A DNA stretch of 37,269 nucleotides from Novosphingobium sp. (GCA_029247785.1 JAQWKP010000340.1:1-37269), one strand, 5' to 3'; shown: positions 24,236-32,212, numbered from the stretch's first letter. Notes: generated by a model not told the origin, from the letters alone. Made by a program: numbers and translations.

Positions 24236-26682
24236 CAGGCGTCTTCACTCATGCGCGTAGCTGAAAGGAAGCCCTCTGGCGAAACGCGGATTGCTGCACC
24301 CGTAGGGCAGGCGCGAACGCACGATGGGCCGCCATCGATACCCGAGCACATGTCGCATTTGATGGCGCGCTTGGGACTTTCTTCGCCTTCAATAATATTC
24401 TTCTTGCGCCAGCTCTTGGTTGGCTCACCAGGGCCGGGCCCCTTGCCCAGAAATAGCCAATTCAGCAGAGAAGGCTTGGCCGGCGGTACACTGTCCATGC
24501 GGATCACCCCATAGGGACAGTTTCTCTGACAATTGCCGCATCCGATGCAGGTCTCGTCGATGAAGACTTCTCCGTCGATGCCGCGCTGGATCGCGTTGGG
24601 TGGGCAGTCGGCCATGCAATGCGGGTGTTCGCAATGACGGCAGCTGGTCGGAACGTGAAGATGCGCATAGGTCGTACCCGCCTCGCGATCGAGGCGCGAG
24701 AGACCGTCATGACTATCCGCGCATGCCTTTTCACAATTGTCGCAGCCTACACAGAGCGTTTCGTCAATCAGCAGGACGTCCGTCGCCTCGCCGATGCCGT
24801 TGTCGACAAGGAATTGGGCGGTCTGCGAATACATATCGACGACGCCGGAAAAATTCTCCTTGCGGCTTTCAATGAACGTGTTGACCTCCCTGCGTTTTTC
24901 CATTTCCACCTGGGCCTTGCGGAGCAAGTCTGGCTCGCGTTCAAGCAGGCGGACAAAGGCATCGCCAGGCAGCCTGATGACCTCGGATTTGATCGCCGCG
25001 CGCACCGTCGCGTTGCGGGGCGCACCGTCGATAACGCCCATTTCCCCAACATAAGAGCCAGCAGGCAAATAGCTTAGAAACACTGGCTTGCCGGCAATCT
25101 CGCGCTCGACGATCATCGAGCCGCGGCGGATGATATAGATATCCTCCCCCATCTCGCCTTCCTGAAGGACGACCTCGCCAGCCCGCTTGTTCTGCACTTC
25201 CGCGCCCTCAACCAGTTCGGCGACATCCTCCTTGGTAAGTCCCGAGCCAAATATCTGGAGCAATTGCCGTTCGATCGAGATCCGGTTGACCGCCCGCGCA
25301 GCGCTCGGAACCGTCGCGATCAATTTGAGCGCCGCAGTACGCAACAGCTCGACAACTACAAGGTCCTCGGCCGCACGGATCGTTGCGCCTCGGCGCCTAC
25401 CCGAGATCAGGCCGACTTCGCCGAAAATCGAGCCTTCCTCGATCGGAACGGTAATCGAAGGGTCTTCCTTGTTGACCTCGACCAGCACCGAGCCTTGCGC
25501 GATGGCAAATAGCGAAGAGCCGGGCGCATTGCGGTCGAAAACCGCGTCCCCGCGAGAAAAGCTTTTCACTCGGCTGTCGATCAGCAATTCGCGAAGTTGC
25601 AGAGGCGAGAGTTCCTTGAATATCTCGATGTTACTGCCAAACAGATCAAGCCACTCGGCGACACTCCGGCTGCCTGGCAGCGCAGCAAATTTTTCAGTCA
25701 GGATCGGCTCGTCTGCGGGCTTGAGCGTCGTATTGCCATTGAGAAATTCTACGACATCATAGCCCTGATTCATACAGTGCTTGATCAGCGGGTAGCCAGC
25801 CAGCGCACCGATGACATGGATCCCTGAACGGGTCGTCTCGAACACTGGCGAGAGTACCGGAAAGGCTTCGCGTTCCTCGCTGGTGAATTCAATGTCGCAG
25901 CCCTCGACGAAACTGCGCGGCGGCGCCGAGCCGGTTCGGGCGATAATCCGCCCACACTCGATGGTTTCCTGCCCGTCGCGTGTGTCGAGCACGAGCTTTC
26001 CTTCGCGAACCTCGGCAGGCGTCGTCTCGGTCCTCACATGCACACGGCCGGCCGCTCCTGCCTCCTTCAGCAATTCGACATTGGCCTTCTTCGCACGCGC
26101 GAATTCCGGGCTGCGGTTGAGGATCGTGACCACGTTGCGCTGCGCTGGATCGGCGGCAAGGCCAAGCGCGTTCTCGATTCCGGCGTCGCCCGATCCAACC
26201 ACAGTGATATGTTCGTCAATATACTCGGTCGGATCGTCGAGCTGGTACTGGATATGTGGCGAGTCAGCGCCGTCGCAACGCAGCTTGTTGGGATTGCCCT
26301 GGGTTCCGATCGCGAGAATGACGGCTTCGGCTTCGATAGTGTCTCCGCCTTTGAGCTGGAGAGTGAAATTGCCCTTCTCGCCGTCGATGCCGACAACATC
26401 CGCGTTGTAGCGGACGGCAATCTTGTTAGTCTCGGCCTGCTCGTCCCAAATTCCGAGAATGGTCTCGCGGCTGCCCGCGTCGAAATCGAGGTCAGACCTG
26501 AGGACCAGCATGGATGGCGTCGCCATGACGTGCTTGCCCTTCTGGTACTTGTAGATCGTGTCCGACAGGTGGTCGGTCTTTTCCAGCAACACGTGCGCAA
26601 TGCCAAGCTCGGCAGCGCGGCCAGCAGCGCTCAACCCCGCCGGACCAGATCCGACTATGGCAATCCGAACGCGTACTTCCAC
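24235..26682 (-). CDS. NAD(P)H oxidoreductase with two cyclic-nucleotide-binding domains and four [4Fe-4S] clusters
   Basis: An 815-residue cytosolic fusion. Residues about 5-310 form a thioredoxin-reductase-like flavoprotein: FAD motif IAIVGSGPAGLSAAGRAAEL, a second nucleotide motif TVVGSGDAGIENALGL for NAD(P)H, and GYPLIKHCMNQGYDVVEFL at the end. The CXXC of thioredoxin reductases is absent. Two cyclic-nucleotide-binding domains follow at about 350-465 and 477-590. Both keep the phosphate-binding Glu and Arg, in FGEVGLISGRRRGAT and GEMGVIDGAPRNATV. Residues about 640-795 hold a HybA/DmsB-like ferredoxin domain with 16 Cys in four groups (CVGCDNC...C, CRHC...C...C, CIGCGNC...C, CDMC...C...C). 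The start is a GTG; the preceding ATG is out of frame. First gene of the four-gene operon. I infer NAD(P)H oxidation passing electrons through iron-sulfur clusters to the membrane cytochrome, modulated by a cyclic nucleotide. Confidence 0.9.
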   Translation of the reverse strand: MEVRVRIAIVGSGPAGLSAAGRAAELGIAHVLLEKTDHLSDTIYKYQKGKHVMATPSMLVLRSDLDFDAGSRETILGIWDEQAETNKIAVRYNADVVGIDGEKGNFTLQLKGGDTIEAEAVILAIGTQGNPNKLRCDGADSPHIQYQLDDPTEYIDEHITVVGSGDAGIENALGLAADPAQRNVVTILNRSPEFARAKKANVELLKEAGAAGRVHVRTETTPAEVREGKLVLDTRDGQETIECGRIIARTGSAPPRSFVEGCDIEFTSEEREAFPVLSPVFETTRSGIHVIGALAGYPLIKHCMNQGYDVVEFLNGNTTLKPADEPILTEKFAALPGSRSVAEWLDLFGSNIEIFKELSPLQLRELLIDSRVKSFSRGDAVFDRNAPGSSLFAIAQGSVLVEVNKEDPSITVPIEEGSIFGEVGLISGRRRGATIRAAEDLVVVELLRTAALKLIATVPSAARAVNRISIERQLLQIFGSGLTKEDVAELVEGAEVQNKRAGEVVLQEGEMGEDIYIIRRGSMIVEREIAGKPVFLSYLPAGSYVGEMGVIDGAPRNATVRAAIKSEVIRLPGDAFVRLLEREPDLLRKAQVEMEKRREVNTFIESRKENFSGVVDMYSQTAQFLVDNGIGEATDVLLIDETLCVGCDNCEKACADSHDGLSRLDREAGTTYAHLHVPTSCRHCEHPHCMADCPPNAIQRGIDGEVFIDETCIGCGNCQRNCPYGVIRMDSVPPAKPSLLNWLFLGKGPGPGEPTKSWRKKNIIEGEESPKRAIKCDMCSGIDGGPSCVRACPTGAAIRVSPEGFLSATRMSEDA

Positions 26683-26802
26683 CCCATACCCCCGTTGTGT
26701 GCCATGACGACGATTGCTTTATACCCAGAACTTGCCCAGACCCGGAAGGGCCCCGTTCGACTATTCTCCTTCGACAACAATAGTAATGACCGGAAATGCC
26801 CG
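26683..26802. promoter_or_regulatory. Divergent promoter region of the oxidoreductase operon and TPR gene
   Basis: The 120 bases between the two divergent starts must hold promoters for both. I searched by eye for an FNR-type TTGAT-N4-ATCAA or CRP-type TGTGA-N6-TCACA site and found no good match. No confident -35/-10 pair is seen. Confidence 0.4.
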
Positions 26803-27729
26803 ATGACACAACATACAACCCGACCTTACCCGATTGCCCGGATCGCATTGATCGTCGCTGCGCTGGCAGCGGCATTTGCGGTGGGATTTACGATCTCGAG
26901 AAGCGCGGATGAGGGTGGCACCAGCGACCTCACTGTTCCCGATGCCGTCTCCACAGTAGCGTCGGTTTCAAGCCTGGAGGAAAAAACCAAGGCAAATCCC
27001 GAAAACGCACCCGCCTGGCTGGAGCTAGGCCAGGCCTATTTTGTCGATAGCCGGTTCGCAGACGCAGCGCGGGCCTATGACAAGGCGACCGCCCTCGTTC
27101 CGGACGACGCGATGGCGTGGTCGGCGCTCGGCGAGGCGCGGGTCATGGCAAGCGAGCGTGATCCGATGCCAGCCGAGGCGCTCGCCGCATTCAAGCGCGC
27201 CATCGCCCTCGATAGCAAGGAGCCACGAGCACGGTATTTTCTCGCCGTCAAACGGGACCTTGATGGAGACCACGAGGGGGCCATCGCTGACTGGCTCGCC
27301 GTGCTTATGGACACACCCGAGAACGCTCCCTGGCGCGGCGACTTGATCCGCACGGTCGAGCAGGTCGGCAAGATCAACGGGATCGACGTCGCCGCTCGCC
27401 TCGCAAAGGCCGGCGCGCAATCCCCTCCCGCACCGCCCATGCCTGCGGCAGCGCGCGCCATACCCGGGCCCTCGGCGCAGGACCTTGCAGCGGCTTCGCA
27501 AATCCCGCCGGGCGAGCAGCGCGAAATGGCCGAAGGCATGGTCGCGCGGCTGGAAAGCCGTCTCAAGGGCGACCCCGCCAATGTCGACGGGTGGCTGATG
27601 CTGATCCGCAGCCGGGCAACGCTTGGCCAGAAGGACAAGGCGAGCCAGGCGCTCAAGGACGCAGCAGCAGCTAACCCGGCACAAGCGGCCGCGATTCGCC
27701 AGCAGGCCGCGACGCTCGGCGTGAAGTGA
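26803..27729 (+). CDS. TPR protein similar to the CcmI/CycH cytochrome c maturation factor
   Basis: A 308-residue membrane-anchored TPR protein. An N-terminal helix (IARIALIVAALAAAFAVGFTI) precedes TPR repeats at about 55-150: NAPAWLELGQAYFVDSRFAD, then DDAMAWSALGEARVMASE, then EPRARYFLAVKRDLDGDHEG. A Pro/Ala-rich linker and a final helical repeat follow (GWLMLIRSRATLGQKDKASQ). The domain order and the PENAPWRGDLIRTVEQV segment resemble the periplasmic TPR part of CcmI/CycH/NrfG, which hold apocytochrome during haem attachment. The ORF track extends 255 codons upstream, opposite the oxidoreductase gene. I chose the ATG at 26803 with GGAA about eight bases before it. Its position beside genes for 25 c-type haems supports a maturation role, but no other ccm gene is present. 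Confidence 0.8.
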   Translation: MTQHTTRPYPIARIALIVAALAAAFAVGFTISRSADEGGTSDLTVPDAVSTVASVSSLEEKTKANPENAPAWLELGQAYFVDSRFADAARAYDKATALVPDDAMAWSALGEARVMASERDPMPAEALAAFKRAIALDSKEPRARYFLAVKRDLDGDHEGAIADWLAVLMDTPENAPWRGDLIRTVEQVGKINGIDVAARLAKAGAQSPPAPPMPAAARAIPGPSAQDLAAASQIPPGEQREMAEGMVARLESRLKGDPANVDGWLMLIRSRATLGQKDKASQALKDAAAANPAQAAAIRQQAATLGVK

Positions 27730-28206
27730 CGCGCGCCTCAGGAACTTCACTCGCAGTCAGGCAATCCCGCGTCAAAGTGCCGGGTTTGCAGTGGATATAA
27801 CTACTCGAACTTCACCCGTATGAAGCATGGAAAGAGCTTTGGGAAACGCCTGCGGCATTGCCAATTTTTCGGCAAAATTAGAATGGTTTACGACGATGTG
27901 AAAGAGCGGCCCTCTACATCGCAAATGTCATTCGTGTAGGAAAGCCTTTCGACCCGCGCTACGGTACCGTGACGTGCTCCGCCACAAGAGGGGGATTATC
28001 TTGAGCATGGCATCCAAAATCTGCCTGAACCGACGGTGTGCCAGACGCTATGGAACACGCTGAAGGTTTGTGCGACTGCTTTGGCAAGAATGAGTGACAC
28101 CGCAGGCATCAACCAGGCGTCACGGTCGGCGCCGTTCAGTTTTCGGTTTGGTCGAGAGTCGGATTGCAATTGATGCTTTTTGCTTTGCGAGGGCCTTCGC
28201 TTTACG
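27730..28206. other. Intergenic region with hairpins, no gene seen
   Basis: About 477 bases between the TPR gene and the sulfatase-like gene. The minus-strand ORF at 27996-28265 has no recognisable domain and is not called. A 7-bp inverted repeat (GTGAAGT at 27721, ACTTCAC at 27744) overlaps the end of the TPR gene but has no T tract. A further hairpin lies at 27894-27921. The base composition becomes more AT-rich toward the right. Confidence 0.45.
27894..27921. repeat. Hairpin-forming inverted repeat
   Basis: CGATGT pairs with ACATCG, and inside it AGAG pairs with CTCT around a CGGCC loop, with a three-base GAA bulge on one side. No U-rich tail follows, so it is not a standard rho-independent terminator. 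It could be part of a leader or a small RNA, or be chance. Confidence 0.35.
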
Positions 28207-30069
28207 ATGAACCAGGTGATGTCTGATAAGAAGAAATCAATAGGCGCATTCCTATATATTACCACCTATGCCATGGTGGTTTGTTATATATTATTTACGC
28301 ATGTTATAGCATTCAGCCATCCTTATTCATTCTTCGTACGACATATGGCTGTTATTACGTCCTTGTCCGGGCCATTTTTACTTATAATGATCTGGTCTGA
28401 TAAGGCTCCGGCTGCCAGGGCCGCTTTTGCTGTCGTGTTTCTTATTATTATGCTTCATTTATTCAGCATACTGGCTCAATACTTTGCGAATATCCAGATA
28501 TCGCAGAATATCTCTCTGGTATTTCTGTGGGACAACTGGCCAGCCATCGAGCCCTTTCTTCCAACCTGGCAGGTCATAACGATTCCGATCGGAATCGGCC
28601 TCGCCGCATGGCTTGCCGCGATATCCCTCAAACGAGTAACGGCAACGATGGGGCAAACGCTTTCAACCACCTGCCTCCTCGGCATTATCGTAGCCTCAAT
28701 TGCCCTGTCACTGATGGCCGGCAAAACACAGAAATTCTTTCGCGACCCGGTCCTCGGCATGCTTGGATATGGTGAGCGCTTTCAGAGTACCGACCGCATA
28801 GTCCACTTGACCGAGGCGGAGGCGGCGGCCCGCGCGGCATATGTTCCGTCTGCCAACAGACCAAAGCGCAACATCGTCATCTTCATGGCGGATTCTGTGA
28901 ATCCAGATCACCTCGCCTTGTTTGGTCACACGCGCCCTACGAGCCAGTTTCTGGAGCGTATGCGCGATGAATATCGCTTCTTTGACTCGGCAATAGCCCG
29001 CTCCACTTGCACAGATTCGGTCTGCGGCGTTCTCAGCACCCTGGCCAGCAGGAGCTTCGTGAACACACCGCCATTTGGCGCTCTAGGCATAGGTCAGGTG
29101 CTCCGTGAGCATGGCTATAAGACGCACCATGTACTTGTCAGTGATCATCGCCGCTTCAAACACAACTACTATTGGCGTTTTCTTGAAGAAGAAGCTGATA
29201 CAATCTATGATTACAAGTCGAGCGATACGCCGTTGAATTCAGATCGGATCGCAATCGAAGGCGTGGAAGCCCTGCCCTCGGCCGCCGAGGGTCCCGCCTT
29301 GATATTCGTATTTTTCTTTTCCCCTCATATGTCTGGAGAGGAAGAGAGTCGGTTCAAGCGTTTTGGCCCATTTCTCGACAATAAGGCGATCCTCCAGAGG
29401 AGGCGCGTCAATACGGATGAAGAACGAACAGCGTTGCAAATACACTATGACAACAAGCTTGTTCAGCTTGATAACTATATGAATTCCGCCTGGGGCGCAC
29501 TTGCTAGGAAGGGTTTCACCCAAGACTCGATATTCATGTTCCTCTCCGATCATGGAGAGGAAATGGGAGATAACGACATAGTGGGACACGCGTTATCTGA
29601 CACGATCACAGAAGGCCTGGTGAGGATACCATTGGTCATCGCGTCAAACGAGGCCGCGGTGCCTGACCTCAGCCGTGCGGTGCCTCAGCAACTGGATGTC
29701 ATGCCTACACTTCTCGATATGCTTGACTTGCCTGCTCCTCGAATTTGGGATGGAATTTCTCTTTTTACCAAGCCAAGCGATGCCGCCATCTTCCATGAAT
29801 TCGGGTTCAAGACCACGTTCATGGGACTGGAATGCAATGCCGTTCTCGACAGGGTGCAAGAGGAGCGGCTTGAAAAATACATAAGATGCCGCAGCCCCAA
29901 CAAGCCAACCAGGCATCAACTTTTCGATATCGCAGCTGACCCAAACCAAAAGACCAATTTATGGGGCAAGCGCGACCAGGCGACCCGGGAAATCTGGGAA
30001 GAAAAACTAGACGCGCACTTTCAATTCAGACCCGGCAATTCGCGAGGGAAGTCCAGGCTCCGGAACTGA
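28207..30069 (+). CDS. Membrane sulfatase/alkaline phosphatase superfamily protein (phosphoethanolamine transferase-like)
   Basis: A 620-residue inner-membrane protein. The first about 180 residues hold four or five helices (FLYITTYAMVVCYILFTHVIAF, AFAVVFLIIMLHLFSILAQY). The remainder is a periplasmic sulfatase-fold domain. Metal-site motifs are IVIFMADSVNPDHLALFGH, FMFLSDHGEEMGDNDIVGH and FFFSPHMSG. The nucleophile region RSTCTDSVCGVLSTL lacks the CXPSR needed for formylglycine in true sulfatases and looks more like the Thr nucleophile region of phosphoethanolamine or phosphoglycerol transferases. I infer transfer of a phospho-alcohol headgroup to lipid A or a glycan, but hydrolysis is possible. 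The ORF track starts at a TTG (28180); I chose the ATG at 28207, and ATG 28219 is also possible. The 5' part is clearly more AT-rich than its neighbours, which hints at horizontal origin. Confidence 0.8.
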   Translation: MNQVMSDKKKSIGAFLYITTYAMVVCYILFTHVIAFSHPYSFFVRHMAVITSLSGPFLLIMIWSDKAPAARAAFAVVFLIIMLHLFSILAQYFANIQISQNISLVFLWDNWPAIEPFLPTWQVITIPIGIGLAAWLAAISLKRVTATMGQTLSTTCLLGIIVASIALSLMAGKTQKFFRDPVLGMLGYGERFQSTDRIVHLTEAEAAARAAYVPSANRPKRNIVIFMADSVNPDHLALFGHTRPTSQFLERMRDEYRFFDSAIARSTCTDSVCGVLSTLASRSFVNTPPFGALGIGQVLREHGYKTHHVLVSDHRRFKHNYYWRFLEEEADTIYDYKSSDTPLNSDRIAIEGVEALPSAAEGPALIFVFFFSPHMSGEEESRFKRFGPFLDNKAILQRRRVNTDEERTALQIHYDNKLVQLDNYMNSAWGALARKGFTQDSIFMFLSDHGEEMGDNDIVGHALSDTITEGLVRIPLVIASNEAAVPDLSRAVPQQLDVMPTLLDMLDLPAPRIWDGISLFTKPSDAAIFHEFGFKTTFMGLECNAVLDRVQEERLEKYIRCRSPNKPTRHQLFDIAADPNQKTNLWGKRDQATREIWEEKLDAHFQFRPGNSRGKSRLRN

Positions 30070-30097
30070 CGGCCACATTACTTGCCCGCGATGGAAC

Positions 30098-30673
30098 TCA
30101 CCCAAAGATTGCCGCGATCGCGTCCTGGCTTTCGTAAAGGAAGACGAAAAACGTCAGCGACAATCCGACCTGGAAGGTGCGATAAGCGTATGCGAGCAGG
30201 CGGTATTTCTTGGTCTGAAGGGCCATGCCGTTCTGGTAGATATCGCGCGCCATGGTTGAAAGCACGCGACCGTCGGTCTCGCTCGCTTCCATCATCCGGT
30301 CGATATAATCGTCCTCCAGCATGTGCGTGAACACACCGAAGAACAACAGGTTTCGCCTGGCGCCTGTGGGTGGCTTAGCCATGACCTTGGGGACCACCGC
30401 GGCGACTGCGAAACTCGCCGAAATGAATGCCGAAAGCGCCAGGATCAACAGCGAAATCTTGTAGCTCCCTGCCGCCGCCTGGCCGACCGCGATGGAGAAT
30501 ACGACAAAAGACGCACCCATCAGCAAGCTCGCCTTCTGATCGGCCATCTGGCTCAATTGCATGTGCACCATCATGGAGGTGCGCACCAGGTGGATGGCGT
30601 GGTTGGAATAGCTGGTGTCGTCGTATTTCGTGAGTGACGAGTCTGTTTGTTCCGCCAATTTATGGCCCTCCAT
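30098..30673 (-). CDS. Pycsar-effector-like (DUF5706) membrane protein
   Basis: A 191-residue protein resembling the DUF5706/PycTM membrane domain found in Pycsar antiphage effectors. The characteristic segment HLVRTSMMVHMQLSQMADQKASLLMGASFVVFSIAVGQ includes the first helix. A second hydrophobic segment (ISLLILALSAFISASFAVAAVV) follows, then a soluble part and a C-terminal hydrophobic segment (GLSLTFFVFLYES). In Pycsar systems the effector is triggered by cCMP or cUMP from a neighbouring cyclase to damage the membrane. No nucleotide cyclase is seen in this window, so this may be a housekeeping relative, as stand-alone copies appear common in sphingomonads. It starts 29 bases after the gdhA stop on the same strand and may be cotranscribed. 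Confidence 0.7.
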   Translation of the reverse strand: MEGHKLAEQTDSSLTKYDDTSYSNHAIHLVRTSMMVHMQLSQMADQKASLLMGASFVVFSIAVGQAAAGSYKISLLILALSAFISASFAVAAVVPKVMAKPPTGARRNLLFFGVFTHMLEDDYIDRMMEASETDGRVLSTMARDIYQNGMALQTKKYRLLAYAYRTFQVGLSLTFFVFLYESQDAIAAIFG

Positions 30674-30702
30674 TCAAAGCCTCACTCCTTAGAGCGCCGG
30701 TG

Positions 30703-32058
30703 TCACACAACTCCGAAGGCCAGCATCGCGTCAGCAACCTTCTTGAAGCCGGCAATATTGGCGCCCTTGACGTAATCGACATAGCCGCCGCCCATATCAC
30801 CATAAGTCAGGCAGCGTTCGTGGATGCCGGACATGATGTCCTTGAGCATTTGCTGCAATTCGTCCTCGCTCCATGAGCGGCGCTCGGAATTCTGGCTCAT
30901 CTCGAGCCCGGAGACTGCAACGCCTCCGGCATTGGCCGCCTTGCCCGGCGCGAACATGATCTTCGCATCCTTGAACACATGCACCGCTTCCAGGTCCGAA
31001 GGCATGTTCGCGCCTTCCGACACCGCGATGCAGCCATTGGCGACCAGCGCCCTTGCGTCATCGCCGAGCAGCTCGTTCTGGGTGGCGCAAGGTAGCGCGA
31101 GGTCGCAATCGACATTCCACGGCGTATTGCCCTCATGGAATGTCGCGCCCTTGAACTCGTCGGCATATTCGCTGATCCGACCGCGACGCTCATTCTTGAG
31201 CTGCTTGATCCAATTGATCTTTTCCTGGGTCAGCCCATCGGGATCGTGAATGAAGCCACCCGAATCGGACATCGTCAGCGGCTTGCCGCCGAGCTGGACG
31301 ATCTTTTCCGCGGCATGGGTCGCGACATTGCCAGAGCCGGATATCACCGCGCTCTTGCCTTCAATGCTATCACCCTTGGCTGTCAGCATATTCGACATGA
31401 AATAGACCGCGCCATAGCCGGTTGCCTCGGGCCGGATCAGCGAACCGCCGAATTCCAGGCCCTTGCCGGTCAACACGCCAGTGAACTGGTTGGTGATCCG
31501 CTTGTACTGGCCGAACATGAAGCCGATTTCGCGCCCGCCAACGCCGATATCGCCGGCAGGAACGTCAACGTCGGCACCAATGTGTCGATACAGCTCGGTC
31601 ATGAAGGACTGGCAGAACCGCATGATCTCACGCTCGGATTTGCCCTTGGGATTGAAATTGGCACCGCCCTTGCCGCCGCCCATCGGCAGGCCGGTCAGCG
31701 CGTTCTTGAACGTCTGCTCGAAGGCGAGGAATTTCAGCACGCTTTCAGTAACGCTGGGATGAAAACGGATGCCGCCCTTATAGGGCCCGATCGCATTGTT
31801 GTTCTGCACGCGCCAGCCGCGCTGCACGCGGATATTGCCCTTGTCATCCTCCCAGCAAACCCGGAAAGACATCACCCGATCAGGTTCGGCGATCCTGCGC
31901 AGGATCTGCTGCTCGTGATAATCTTCCTTGTCGGCGATGAAGTCGAAGATGTCCTCGGCCACTTCCTGCACGGCCTGAACGAATTCGGGCTGATATGCAT
32001 TGCGGCGCTTCACACCATCCATGAAACCGTTGAAGTCGACATGATCGGATACCGCCAT
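30703..32058 (-). CDS. gdhA: NADP-specific glutamate dehydrogenase
   Basis: Converts 2-oxoglutarate, ammonium and NADPH to glutamate in the cytosol. The 451-residue length and the motifs of the hexameric bacterial type are present. GLPMGGGKGGANFNPKGKSE contains the catalytic lysine, and VDVPAGDIGVGGREIGFMFG holds the conserved Asp. SAVISGSGNVATHAAEKIVQLG is the dinucleotide-binding turn. The NADP preference is inferred from family resemblance. GGGGGA lies about six bases before the ATG. The 154-base gap to virB10 should hold its promoter. The Pycsar-like gene follows by 29 bases. Confidence 0.96.
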   Translation of the reverse strand: MAVSDHVDFNGFMDGVKRRNAYQPEFVQAVQEVAEDIFDFIADKEDYHEQQILRRIAEPDRVMSFRVCWEDDKGNIRVQRGWRVQNNNAIGPYKGGIRFHPSVTESVLKFLAFEQTFKNALTGLPMGGGKGGANFNPKGKSEREIMRFCQSFMTELYRHIGADVDVPAGDIGVGGREIGFMFGQYKRITNQFTGVLTGKGLEFGGSLIRPEATGYGAVYFMSNMLTAKGDSIEGKSAVISGSGNVATHAAEKIVQLGGKPLTMSDSGGFIHDPDGLTQEKINWIKQLKNERRGRISEYADEFKGATFHEGNTPWNVDCDLALPCATQNELLGDDARALVANGCIAVSEGANMPSDLEAVHVFKDAKIMFAPGKAANAGGVAVSGLEMSQNSERRSWSEDELQQMLKDIMSGIHERCLTYGDMGGGYVDYVKGANIAGFKKVADAMLAFGVV

Positions 32059-32212
32059 CTGCTTTCCCCCAATAAGCCGGCATCGAACGGCCGGATTTAG
32101 TCTAAGAACTAGCTACGCACAGACGTTATCGATGCTGGGTGCGTCTGTATAGGCATGAAATCCGGCAACTTGCGGTGACGGCAAGATTACCCGAAGGGGT
32201 GAGGTGCGCTTT
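32059..32212. other. Gap between virB10 and gdhA
   Basis: About 150 bases on the minus-strand path from virB10 to gdhA. A short inverted repeat (CTTGC at 32169, GCAAG at 32181) could be part of a terminator for the virB operon, but no run of T follows in either direction. The gdhA promoter probably lies here; I cannot mark it. Confidence 0.35.

Noticed and set aside
26038-26802. Extending the TPR protein to the ORF-track start at 26038
   Set aside because: That extension is antisense to the oxidoreductase; the TM helix and TPR repeats begin only after the ATG at 26803.
27996-28265. 89-residue minus-strand ORF in the intergenic region
   Set aside because: No recognisable family, and it overlaps the start of the sulfatase-like gene on the other strand.
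28207-30069. Calling the gene a true arylsulfatase
   Set aside because: The CXPSR signature for formylglycine formation is absent.
31135-32100. 321-residue plus-strand ORF opposite gdhA
   Set aside because: gdhA is unambiguous on the minus strand; the plus translation has no domain.
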